Assembly: GCA_033812795.1 (NCBI GenBank)
Contig: JAPXSY010000009.1
Span: 1-64,000, forward strand
DNA: 64,000 bases
Direction: 5' to 3'
From: JAPXSY01 sp033812795
GTDB lineage: Bacteria; Verrucomicrobiota; Kiritimatiellia; RFP12; UBA1067
The notes under the pieces: model-generated
The model's input: only the letters and a program-made list of their open reading frames with translations
The model's database searches: none
Told to the model about the DNA's origin: nothing
In this document: positions 26,934-35,669 of the stretch, in pieces
How the letters are laid out: each line of letters begins with the position of its first letter
How positions within the stretch are numbered: position 1 is the stretch's first letter
Position numbers and translations under genes: made by a program

Positions 26934-28928
26934 ATGCGGACCGTTCTTATCGTTTCGGTAGCACTCGGCGTCATCGGGGCATTCGCTGACGATCAATGGA
27001 CGCTCAACTCCGACACGCCGACATGGTGGTTCGAGCCGGCCGCGTGGTCGAACGGCACCTACCCGCAAAGCGGGGAGTCCGTGATAATCGGCGCATCGTC
27101 GGACAACGCGAAAGCGAATGTCTATCTCCAATCCGGTGACGTGGTTTCCGGCATAGCCGACCTGACTTTCGGCAAGAACACCGGAGCGCAGACCCACCTC
27201 ACGATTCCGACCGGCGCCTCGCTGACCTTCACGAACACGATGAGACTCATGGGGCAGTCTGTCCAGAAAGCGACGGGGCTGGTTGAAATTACCGGCGGCA
27301 CGCTCAAGGGCAAAGCGTTCAACTGGGGCGGACACACATCGTCGAAGGGTACCGTCCGAATCACAAACAACGGCCGCGCGGAGTTCACCTCCTGCACGTC
27401 GGGATGGCTCGGTCCGTCGGACTTCGAAATCGACACCGGTCACCTGTGTGTCGGATCCGGCAATTTCCTTTTCGGCAATCGTACCGATGCGTATGCCCGG
27501 TTGTTTGGCAGGAACGCGACCATTGAAACCACGGCGGGGATATTCTCTATCGGCGCCAACGTATCGGGGGCTCTTGGAGCGTGGTTTCTGGAAGATTCTG
27601 CTGTCACCGTCTCGGGGAGTGGCGGCATCGTGCTCGGGCGCGCTTCGCAATCCTGCCTCCGCATCACCAACACCGTAGTCCGCTTTACACATGCGTCCGC
27701 GCCCTTCACCCTCGGACAGGACACCAACAATACGGTGACCGCGGGCGTGTGGTCCGACTTCGAGATGGTCGGCGAGAATGCGATGGTCTCGAATTCGTAC
27801 CGGCTGAAACTGTTCAACAACGCGCGGTACATTCAGCGCGGGGGGCAGACGATCCTCCGGGCAAACAACACCGGCGATCAGATCGAGATAAACGGCGTCC
27901 CCGGCACGGAACAACTTGTCGAGGTGCACGGCGGCACGTTTTCGCTCACCAACGCGAATCCGAACGGCGACGCGCGCATCATCTTGGGCGGCAGCGCTCG
28001 GGCGATGTTCCGCCAGACGGACGGCACGGTGACCGCACCGGGAATCCTTTTCAAGCCCTGCGGCCCGGACAACGCGCGGTACGAGATGACCGGCGGCACG
28101 CTCGAACTCGACGACTCCAAGGGGGGCAATGGCGGCATCCGCACCTCGGACAAATCCACGCGCGCAGGCACGTTCTCGATCATCGGCGGTTCGCCGAACA
28201 TCCGGATGACGCGCATCGGCACGTACAACTCGACCGACTACCAGCCGATGATCGAATACGTCATTTGCACCAACTTCGTCGCGCCGATCTGTTTCTCGCG
28301 TCCGTCGCAATCTTATTACAGTTGGGTGAGCGGCATCTACACGATCGTGCCGCAGGGCGGCATGCAACTCATCCATACCAATACGGTGATGCTGTTGGAC
28401 GGACGCGACGGCGAGTTCGGCATCTTGCCGCAAAACCCCGGTTCCGGCGGCACGTTCCTGCCGAACCCCGCGTTATGGGAGTCCGGCACGACAGACCTCT
28501 ACGGCGGCAGCAAGGCCGATCGGCTCGGTTCGCGCCTTCTCGCTTCGGCGGCGTTCGAATCGGGCGCCGCGCCCGCCACACCGGTCTCGTGCGGGTTTTT
28601 AAAACTGCCGAAGACGTCTCAAAAAGGCTACACGGTCTGGCTGAACCTGCTGCCGCAGAACGAAGTCACGATCGCGGAACTGGTTGCTGATTTGACTGCG
28701 GCCGGATATCCCGCCCAAGCGGATGCGTCCCGCGAAGGGTACAACGTCCGGGCGGCGATTCCGGAAAACCTTGTCGCGCACGGTTCCGACGACGAATACC
28801 TTGTCTTCGACTTCGCCCGCCATATGACGCCGGAAGACGTCCGGAACGGCACGCCAACTGTCCGCGCGCTCGTCGGACGCGTTTTGGCCGAAAAGCGGAC
28901 TGGGGGATTCGCCATCCTTATAAATTGA
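26934..28928 (+). CDS. Secreted beta-helix repeat surface protein (second copy)
   Basis: Protein of 664 residues with a signal peptide (MRTVLIVSVALGVIGAFA). The opening DQWTLNSDTPTWWFEPAAWSNG resembles the first module of autotransporter-associated beta-strand proteins; the middle is a series of short strands with phrases such as VEITGGTLKG, VRITNNG, TVTAPGILF and YEMTGGTLEL. It is a paralogue of the protein at 8443-10452. No C-terminal sorting signal is visible. It is followed after 10 bp by the esterase fusion gene and is probably co-transcribed with it. The Shine-Dalgarno is weak (AGGGGGAAA). Role unknown, likely surface display or glycan binding. Confidence 0.7.
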   Translation: MRTVLIVSVALGVIGAFADDQWTLNSDTPTWWFEPAAWSNGTYPQSGESVIIGASSDNAKANVYLQSGDVVSGIADLTFGKNTGAQTHLTIPTGASLTFTNTMRLMGQSVQKATGLVEITGGTLKGKAFNWGGHTSSKGTVRITNNGRAEFTSCTSGWLGPSDFEIDTGHLCVGSGNFLFGNRTDAYARLFGRNATIETTAGIFSIGANVSGALGAWFLEDSAVTVSGSGGIVLGRASQSCLRITNTVVRFTHASAPFTLGQDTNNTVTAGVWSDFEMVGENAMVSNSYRLKLFNNARYIQRGGQTILRANNTGDQIEINGVPGTEQLVEVHGGTFSLTNANPNGDARIILGGSARAMFRQTDGTVTAPGILFKPCGPDNARYEMTGGTLELDDSKGGNGGIRTSDKSTRAGTFSIIGGSPNIRMTRIGTYNSTDYQPMIEYVICTNFVAPICFSRPSQSYYSWVSGIYTIVPQGGMQLIHTNTVMLLDGRDGEFGILPQNPGSGGTFLPNPALWESGTTDLYGGSKADRLGSRLLASAAFESGAAPATPVSCGFLKLPKTSQKGYTVWLNLLPQNEVTIAELVADLTAAGYPAQADASREGYNVRAAIPENLVAHGSDDEYLVFDFARHMTPEDVRNGTPTVRALVGRVLAEKRTGGFAILIN

Positions 28929-28938
28929 GGAAGCAAAC

Positions 28939-31900
28939 ATGACACCCTCCCGTAAAAGCATCGTGTTGCTGTCCGCTGCCCTTGCCGTATGGGCAGCATT
29001 CGCGCAATCGGTTATCGAGATCGAAATGCCTTGGCCAAAGGAGGGGACGGGCTTCCCGTGCGGACACCCCGTCGACGTATCGATACGCCACACCCTTGAC
29101 GGCAAGGCGACCGCCGCCAAAGGCGTCAAGATCGCCTTTGACAACTTCGGGCCGAAAACCGTGCGTGCGGAAGAAACCTGTGATCTTCCCGAACAAGGTC
29201 TTCGCGTCAAGGGTCTCACGCTGAACGAGCCCGGCTTTCTGCGATGCCGGGTCACGGTCGGCGGTAAAAATTATGTGCAGTCCGTGCCGTTCGAGCCGGA
29301 ACGGATCGTGAAGGGATCGCCAACGCCGCCGGATTTCATGACGTACTGGCAACGTGAGATCGCCAAACTGGACGCGGAGTCGTCAGACGAGCCGGAGTTG
29401 AAACCGTGGCGCGGTCCGGACACCAATCAATGGGACGCCTGGCGGGTCAGCTTCGCGACGGCAGGCGGGAAGCGCGTCTACGGACTGTTGTCCGTGCCGA
29501 AAAACCTTTCGGAAGGCCCGTTCCCCGTGCATGTGAGCGTTCCCGGCGCGGGCCAGCCCTCAAAGACGTATTCGGCGAGCTGGATATACAGCCAGACGCC
29601 GGAGCGGAATACGGTGCGCCTCACGATGTTTGCGCATTGCGCACCGATCGACGACGCCAAGGAACGCGAAGCGTATTTCACGCGCATCCGGGCCGAGCAC
29701 GCCGAAAAGTATGGGGTCGGATATTATCCGCAGGCCGGCATCTCCGAATCGCGCGAAGCGTATCATTTCCATCCGATCATTCTCGGCGCCAACCGCGCCG
29801 TGAACTGGCTGGCGCGGCAGTCCTATTGCGACACGAATCGCTTCACCTACTCCGGAAGTTCGCAGGGGGGGGGCTTCGGCATCATCCTCGCAGGCCTCAA
29901 CCGCCATTTCACACGCGTCTTTGCTGATGTTCCGGCGATGGCGGATACGATGGGGGCACGCGCGGGACGACAAAGCGGCTGGCCGCAACCCGTCGAAACG
30001 CAGCGCCCCGAGAACCGTTCCGCCGCAGAGAGGTTCGCCCCGTACTTCGACGGGGCCAATTTCGCGCGCTACGTCACCTGCCCGATCCGCGTCACCTGCG
30101 GTTGCAAAGACACGAGCTGCGCGCCACCGGCCGTTTACGCCGCCTATAACGAGATTCCATCTCAGGACAAACAGATCTTCGTCATGCCCCATAACGGGCA
30201 TGAGAGCAATGGCAAGATCAAGAATCAGGCGCATGCCTGGCGACAAGGCACAGGGGAACGTGGACTGGCGCCGTTCGACACGCTCACATGCGAGGTGACC
30301 GGCGTCGCGTTCGGATCCGGCGCCAACACGGATCCGACGTTCAAAGTGCCAAAGCTCGTGGCAGCGATCCGGCGGACGGATGGTGTCATCGAGGACGTTC
30401 CGCTGCGGGCCGTCAATTGGATGGGAGCGTATCTGGTGGACCGGCGGTTCTCGAAGTCGGAACGCGAGCGTTTTGGAACAAAGGCCGAACTGGTGGGTGT
30501 GCGGCTCGAAGGCGGCGCGCCGGAAACGAACGCCAAGATCAAGATTGAAAACGCCACGATGTTCAAGGAGGTGCTGAATCCGTTGTCGATTCAGGTGACG
30601 CCGCGTGACGCGCTGCCGTTCCCGAACCGTGCGGACACCATTGTTCCCGACACGCCCGAACCGGCGGCGGGCGATCTGCTCGCGGAATGGAACGCCTCGC
30701 TGCCGCCGGGCTGCGCGGTGTCGAAACGGCGCGTCGGGAAATCACTCGTGATCGACATCACGGCTCCAGCGGGCAAAGTCACGGAAATCCCGCTGGGCGT
30801 TGCACGCGAAGCGAAAAAGGTGAAAAGCTTCGCCATCCCCTATCTGACCTGGGGCGAGCGAAACGGACGCGTGCACGCAGACCTGCTCGAAGGCGGCTGG
30901 TTCCGGCTGGCGGAGTTCGACTGGTACGCCTCGAACGCGAGCGACGTGTACGCGCGGGAGACGGAAGGCGGCCGCGAACTCGTGGCGCGTTACAAACCGA
31001 AGACGGACGGGACGTTCAACCCCGTGCGTGAGCGGATCGTGATCACGCTTTCGAACGTTTTCGAAGAGATCCTGCCGGAGATCCCCAATCCGGCGTCCCC
31101 TTGGAAACACGTCACCGGGATGCACGTGTGGCGTTCACACCCATCGTACGACCGTGCGGAAGATCTGGCGCTCTGGCGGCAGGTAAAGGCCGCCGGAATC
31201 AAGCACGTCGCCGTGACGGACCATGAGACGATGTGGCGGGACGGCGGCGAACCGTTCACCTTCTGCACCGACGCGGCAAAGGGGAAGGGCGGCGACGAGG
31301 CACAGAAGGCCTACACGCGCGCGATGATCGATGAACTCGGCTTCCTTTATGGTCCGTACAACAACTTCACGGACCTCGCGACGCAGAGCGAATTCTTCAA
31401 TCGCGACACGGTGGGACGATGGTCGGACGGATCGTTCCACAACGCCTGGATGCGGTGCTACGGTCCGAAACCCGTGCTCGCACCGCTCGCCTGCGACCGG
31501 TTCGCTGGCGCGATCCAGCGTAAGTTCGGTTTCAACACAGCGTACTGCGACGTGCACACTTCGATGTTGCCGTGGCAGCGCACGGACTACGACCACCGTG
31601 TTCCCGGCGCGGCAACCTACGCGCAGACCTATTATTCGTGGGGCGAGACGCTCTTGAAACAGAAGAAGATCTGGAACGGTCCCGTCTATTCCGAAGGGGC
31701 GCACCACTTCATGTGGGCCGGTCTTGCGGATGGCTCCTACGCGCAGGACCGGAGCTACGATTTCCGTAATGAACCATGGATCGTCGAGTTCGAACTGCTC
31801 CGCACACAGCGTCTTTGCACCGACTTCGGCATGGGAACGCTCTCGATGTTTTCGCCTGCGCGAACTCTTCACGAACGGCTGTATTATCTGCCGTACCAGC

Positions 31901-32472
31901 CCCAAGGTCGTGACGAACTCGTGAACCGTTTCCTCGCCGCGACAATCGCGTTCGGCCATTCCGGTTACCTGATCCTCGACAAATGCTGGGAGCCGGATAA
32001 GCCGTTCGGGCGCGCATACGGGGTAAAAAGCAAACCGGTCTGGCAGGAAAAGGGCCTTCCCGCCGAGACGCTCCGCAGTTACTTCATGATTCAGGCGCTC
32101 GCGGCCCGGTACACGCAATCGCACGCCGTCGAGATCCGGTACGTGGACGCCGAGGGGCGGTTACATGCCGCCTCCGAGGCGATCCGGAATGGAACCGTGG
32201 CCCGCAATCAGATCGTCACACGTTATGCGGACGGCACGGTCACCGCAGTGAACGGCAGCGACACTTTGCCGATGAAGACGTCCGCGCACGGACGCAAGAT
32301 CGAGCTTGCGCCCAACGGTTTCGCGGGATGGTCCAGCGGCGTCACCGTGCTCTCCACCGATACCGACGGACGCCGCGTCCATTACGCCGAAGGTCCCGAC
32401 TATGTCTATCGCGAGATCGAAGGCCGAAAGCCGTGCGTCTCGCTCACGTCGCGGCATGAAACAAAGCCGTGA
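28939..32472 (+). CDS. Secreted acetylxylan-esterase fusion protein (1177 residues)
   Basis: A signal peptide (residues 1-22) precedes a small sandwich domain and an AXE1-type alpha/beta hydrolase at about 125-440. The nucleophile is S308 in GSSQGGG; candidates for the acid and base are in CKDTSC and MPHNGHE. A linker and sandwich region follow to about 730. The last 430 residues look like a separate barrel-type hydrolase, with FNTAYCDVHTS and GPVYSEGAHHF as possible catalytic strand ends, resembling GH101/DUF5696-like proteins. AXE1 enzymes remove acetyl groups from xylan or xylo-oligosaccharides and are usually about 320 residues, so the fusion is unusual. A run of nine Gs (29865-29873) lies in the active-site codons. 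Confidence 0.75.
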   Translation: MTPSRKSIVLLSAALAVWAAFAQSVIEIEMPWPKEGTGFPCGHPVDVSIRHTLDGKATAAKGVKIAFDNFGPKTVRAEETCDLPEQGLRVKGLTLNEPGFLRCRVTVGGKNYVQSVPFEPERIVKGSPTPPDFMTYWQREIAKLDAESSDEPELKPWRGPDTNQWDAWRVSFATAGGKRVYGLLSVPKNLSEGPFPVHVSVPGAGQPSKTYSASWIYSQTPERNTVRLTMFAHCAPIDDAKEREAYFTRIRAEHAEKYGVGYYPQAGISESREAYHFHPIILGANRAVNWLARQSYCDTNRFTYSGSSQGGGFGIILAGLNRHFTRVFADVPAMADTMGARAGRQSGWPQPVETQRPENRSAAERFAPYFDGANFARYVTCPIRVTCGCKDTSCAPPAVYAAYNEIPSQDKQIFVMPHNGHESNGKIKNQAHAWRQGTGERGLAPFDTLTCEVTGVAFGSGANTDPTFKVPKLVAAIRRTDGVIEDVPLRAVNWMGAYLVDRRFSKSERERFGTKAELVGVRLEGGAPETNAKIKIENATMFKEVLNPLSIQVTPRDALPFPNRADTIVPDTPEPAAGDLLAEWNASLPPGCAVSKRRVGKSLVIDITAPAGKVTEIPLGVAREAKKVKSFAIPYLTWGERNGRVHADLLEGGWFRLAEFDWYASNASDVYARETEGGRELVARYKPKTDGTFNPVRERIVITLSNVFEEILPEIPNPASPWKHVTGMHVWRSHPSYDRAEDLALWRQVKAAGIKHVAVTDHETMWRDGGEPFTFCTDAAKGKGGDEAQKAYTRAMIDELGFLYGPYNNFTDLATQSEFFNRDTVGRWSDGSFHNAWMRCYGPKPVLAPLACDRFAGAIQRKFGFNTAYCDVHTSMLPWQRTDYDHRVPGAATYAQTYYSWGETLLKQKKIWNGPVYSEGAHHFMWAGLADGSYAQDRSYDFRNEPWIVEFELLRTQRLCTDFGMGTLSMFSPARTLHERLYYLPYQPQGRDELVNRFLAATIAFGHSGYLILDKCWEPDKPFGRAYGVKSKPVWQEKGLPAETLRSYFMIQALAARYTQSHAVEIRYVDAEGRLHAASEAIRNGTVARNQIVTRYADGTVTAVNGSDTLPMKTSAHGRKIELAPNGFAGWSSGVTVLSTDTDGRRVHYAEGPDYVYREIEGRKPCVSLTSRHETKP

Positions 32473-32488
32473 CTTTCCGTGTGTTCTT

Positions 32489-32957
32489 GTGTCCCGTGGT
32501 GGAAGAATCGATCCCGATAGCGATCCCGACCCCGACCCCGATTTGGATGAAACCCTGAAACCAGAAACCCTGAAACCCTGAAACCCTGAAACCCAAGAAA
32601 GTGTCCCGTGGTGGAAGAATCGATCCCGATAGCGATCCCGACCCCGACCCCGATTTGGATGAAACCCTGAAACCCTGAAACCCTGAAACCAGAAACCCTG
32701 AAACCAGAAACCCAAGAAAGTGTCCCGTGGTGGAAGAATCGATCCCGATAGCGATCCCGATAGCGATCCCGACCCCGACCCCGATTTGGATGAAACCCTG
32801 AAACCAGAAACCCTGAAACCCTGAAACCTGAAACCCTGAAACCCAAGAAAGTGTCCCGTGGTGGAATAATCGATCCCGATAGCGATCCCGACCCCGACCC
32901 CGATTTGGATGAAACCCTGAAACCAGAAACCCTGAAACCAGAAACCTGAAACCCAGA
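32489..32957. repeat. Four tandem units of about 110-131 bp with nested microsatellites
   Basis: Units begin with GTGTCCCGTGGTGGA at 32489, 32601, 32720 and 32851. Each contains GATCCCGATAGCGATCCC, then CGACCCCGACCCCGATTTGG, then a variable number of TGAAACCC/TGAAACCAG steps; unit length differs through the number of these inner repeats. It fills the 496-bp gap between two convergent genes. Reading frames through it encode only low-complexity peptides, so I see no gene. Unit-number variation between strains is expected. Confidence 0.95.
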
Positions 32958-32968
32958 AGCAATGCACG

Positions 32969-35278
32969 CTATTTCTTTTTGGCCGCGGCCATCACCTGCA
33001 TCAACAGGCGTTTGTCCTGCCAGGTGTCGCGCAGGGAACCGATGCGGAGGATCTGGCGGAAGGCGTCGAGCTTCATCCGGGTGGCCGGGATAACGCGGAC
33101 ACGGAATGGCTTGTCCGGTTCAAGCGAGAAAAAGTTGTCATCCATCCGCGCGTCCATGCCGTCGAGCGAAATCCAGACCCACAGGGCAGGATGGTGACTG
33201 GTGAGCGTCACGGCGAAGCTGTTGTCATCCCAGGCACGGATTTCAGCCCGCATACGCGGTGCCTGCAGTTTCAGCGCGCGCGGCTCGCAGAACAGCACCG
33301 TATTCCACGCCACCTGATTGCCCTGCTCATCCAGCAGATAGATCCACATGATCAGGTTGTCCGCGCCACAGCGTTTCAGGATGTCTGCCACTTTGACGCG
33401 AACCGATTCATCACGGGACAACGGGGCCACCGACACCTTTTTCGTGCCCTCGGCAACCACGATTCCCTCCATCTGGGTCACCCGCCACTGCATCTCACCC
33501 TTGAACGTCGGCCGGAGCCCGTCATGAAACACATTCAGCGTGACCGTGCCCGATTCCCGGCAGTAAACCCCGCACAGCGAGATCGGCGCGAAAAAACGGC
33601 GGGCCAGATACTGCAACGCTTTCCACCGTCCCGCGTAATCCACGGCGGACGGGCTGCACGTGGGCCAGCAGTCATTGAAATGCCAATAGAGAAATCCGGG
33701 TGAAGCCTCCTTCGCGGTCCGCACCCGCTCATAGGCCCGCCGCAACAGCACCGCCTGCTGGATCTGGCTGAGCCAAGCGACATGATCGAAACTGGAGGGA
33801 ACCAGAAAATGGTCGAGGAACCCGTGATAGATGCGGCGCGCGCCATCGGAAGGCGACATGTGAAACGCGCAGGCCGGATGTCCGGCATTCCGCTCCCCCT
33901 CATCCAGATATTCCGCGATCACGCGCGGCTCGGGGAACGAAGGCATCGTCATGTACCCGGCCGGTTCCGTCAGGGAGAACGGCTGGTGCGGGATCGGCGG
34001 CAGACAGGGCGTGTCCGGATCCGCCGCACGCACACCGTCGACCGCGATCTTGGTGTACGCGGAATCGATCGCTTTCCCGCCACCGTCCCCGCCGCACCAA
34101 AGCGCCAGACACGGATGGTGGCGCAACGCCATGACCGTGCTCCGCACTTCCCGCTCGAACGAGGCCCGTTCCCCTTTTGCGGGCGGCGCGCCCCGGCTGC
34201 CCCCGAGCATCAGATCCTGCCACACGCAAATGCCGTACTCATCGCACAGATCATAAAAAGCATCGTTTTCGTAAAGCCCCCCACCCCAGACGCGCAGACA
34301 GTTCATGTTCGCGACCGCCACGGCTTTCACCAGCCGGGCATACTCCACCCGCGTCAAGCGCGCCGGATACAGGTCGGCCGGCACCCAACTGGCCCCCTTG
34401 AGGAAAACCGACTGGCCGTTCACTTTCACACGGCCGAAGGCCCTGCCGCGGACCGGTTCCATCTCCACCTGACGGAGCCCGATCCGCCGCGCGACGTGCT
34501 CGTAGCAGGTCCGGCCCGACAAAACGTCAACCGTCACTTCGTACAGCGGTTGCTCACCCAGACCGGCCGGCCACCAAAGCTGGGGGTTCTTGACCGTCAG
34601 GGAGAGTGTCATCCGGTCCCGGTTAAGCAGGTCGCGCGCCTCATGCAGGATGTTGCCCTTATAGCAGACCCGCACCAGCAACTCCAAATGCATCGCGGGG
34701 TCATATCGCTCTGACGCCACCGCCACATGCAGCTTGACCACGCCCGCTGTCGCAAAGTCCTGCCGGATATGCACCTCGCTGACCCGGACATGCGTGAAGG
34801 CCAGCAGCGAAACCGTGCGCCCGATCCCCACGGTGGGCGACAGGGAGATGAAATCCTGATTCGGCCCCTCCTCCGCCCCCGGCACGGTTGACGTCGGGGG
34901 GGAGAAGGTTACCCGCAGACGGTTCTTCCCCGCCTTCAACAAGGGTTTAACCTCGAATTCAACCGTTTCAAAGGGGTTGGTGACCTGACCCAGTTCGGCA
35001 TCGTTCAATCGGATCGCCGCACACCCGTTCAACCCGCCGAAACACAAAACCACCCGGTCATAGGCCGAAACATCCTCCTGCACAAAGGTTTTTTCATATA
35101 CCCACTCCTCACCCATAACCCAACGCGCCGCCTCAAGCCGGGTTCCGCGCACCAGATCCTCCATCTCGCCCGCAGCCATCAAATCGGCATGCACACACCC
35201 CGGCACGTGTGCCGGAATGCTTTTTTTAGAGCCGCGCTTGTAGAGATTCCACTCGCCAGAGAGATCAGTCTTCCTCAT
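32969..35278 (-). CDS. GH2 beta-mannosidase homologue lacking both catalytic glutamates
   Basis: Protein of 769 residues from ATG 35278, chosen because MRKTDLSGEWNLYKRG is the usual family start and GAGG stands upstream; the frame is open to 35410. Domains follow beta-mannosidase order: jelly-roll, Ig-like, barrel (LKGASWVPADLYPARL, NCLRVWGGGLYENDAFYDLCDEYGI) and YWHFNDCWPTCSPSAVDYAGRWKAL. In active enzymes the acid/base motif is WCGNNE; here it is WCGGDG (34082-34099). The SEFGFQSFP nucleophile motif is replaced by GYMTMPSFP, and the loop between them is short. No signal peptide is visible. It may bind mannosides or be a decaying gene, though the frame is intact over 2.3 kb. No function is assigned. 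Confidence 0.85.
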   Translation of the reverse strand: MRKTDLSGEWNLYKRGSKKSIPAHVPGCVHADLMAAGEMEDLVRGTRLEAARWVMGEEWVYEKTFVQEDVSAYDRVVLCFGGLNGCAAIRLNDAELGQVTNPFETVEFEVKPLLKAGKNRLRVTFSPPTSTVPGAEEGPNQDFISLSPTVGIGRTVSLLAFTHVRVSEVHIRQDFATAGVVKLHVAVASERYDPAMHLELLVRVCYKGNILHEARDLLNRDRMTLSLTVKNPQLWWPAGLGEQPLYEVTVDVLSGRTCYEHVARRIGLRQVEMEPVRGRAFGRVKVNGQSVFLKGASWVPADLYPARLTRVEYARLVKAVAVANMNCLRVWGGGLYENDAFYDLCDEYGICVWQDLMLGGSRGAPPAKGERASFEREVRSTVMALRHHPCLALWCGGDGGGKAIDSAYTKIAVDGVRAADPDTPCLPPIPHQPFSLTEPAGYMTMPSFPEPRVIAEYLDEGERNAGHPACAFHMSPSDGARRIYHGFLDHFLVPSSFDHVAWLSQIQQAVLLRRAYERVRTAKEASPGFLYWHFNDCWPTCSPSAVDYAGRWKALQYLARRFFAPISLCGVYCRESGTVTLNVFHDGLRPTFKGEMQWRVTQMEGIVVAEGTKKVSVAPLSRDESVRVKVADILKRCGADNLIMWIYLLDEQGNQVAWNTVLFCEPRALKLQAPRMRAEIRAWDDNSFAVTLTSHHPALWVWISLDGMDARMDDNFFSLEPDKPFRVRVIPATRMKLDAFRQILRIGSLRDTWQDKRLLMQVMAAAKKK

Positions 35279-35451
35279 TCGCCTCAAATCCTTTTCGGTA
35301 TAGATACAGAACGTTTCATAACCGCTCGTTTCGTGACGGTTCATATTCTGTCCGAAAAAGAGCTCTTTCGTCAACTTGATTTCCTCCATAATCAGAACCT
35401 TCAAAGGCATCGGGCCCGCTCCAATTCCGGGAAAAAATCTAAAAATCGCAC

Positions 35452-35577
35452 TTGCATTCCCTCTTTTTTTCTGCTACATATTTCTTTGCTGTTCGAGAAC
35501 AGTTTGTTGTTTCAAGGCTGTTTCTCCATGTGTACTCCTATGTATCCCCCCAAGACCGGCTTGCAAAAGCCGGTCTT
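35452..35577 (+). other. Divergent intergenic region with a promoter-like pair and a strong hairpin
   Basis: TTGCAT (35452-35457) and TACATA (35475-35480) are 17 bp apart but match the consensus weakly. About 70-90 bases on, AAGACCGGCTT-GCAA-AAGCCGGTCTT (35552-35577) forms an 11-bp perfect stem. The region lies between divergent genes, so the hairpin does not follow any gene end. It could end a small RNA of about 90 bases or act as an attenuator for the U32 gene that starts 93 bp later. The sequence does not resemble SRP RNA or tmRNA. The rest of 35279-35669 shows nothing else. Confidence 0.4.
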
Positions 35578-35669
35578 CTATTTCATATTCATACGTCGGC
35601 ATCGCGACGGAAAGGATGGATCATCCATTCCGCACCACGCCGTTGGTTTTGTAACAAGAAGTTCGTGCC

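Noticed and set aside
32489..32957. CRISPR array
   Set aside because: The units are contiguous, differ in length through inner microsatellites and have no unique spacers.
35487..35507. LexA-type SOS box at CTGTTCGAGAACAG
   Set aside because: The CTGT and ACAG halves are separated by 6 bases rather than 8, and the neighbouring genes are not DNA-damage genes.
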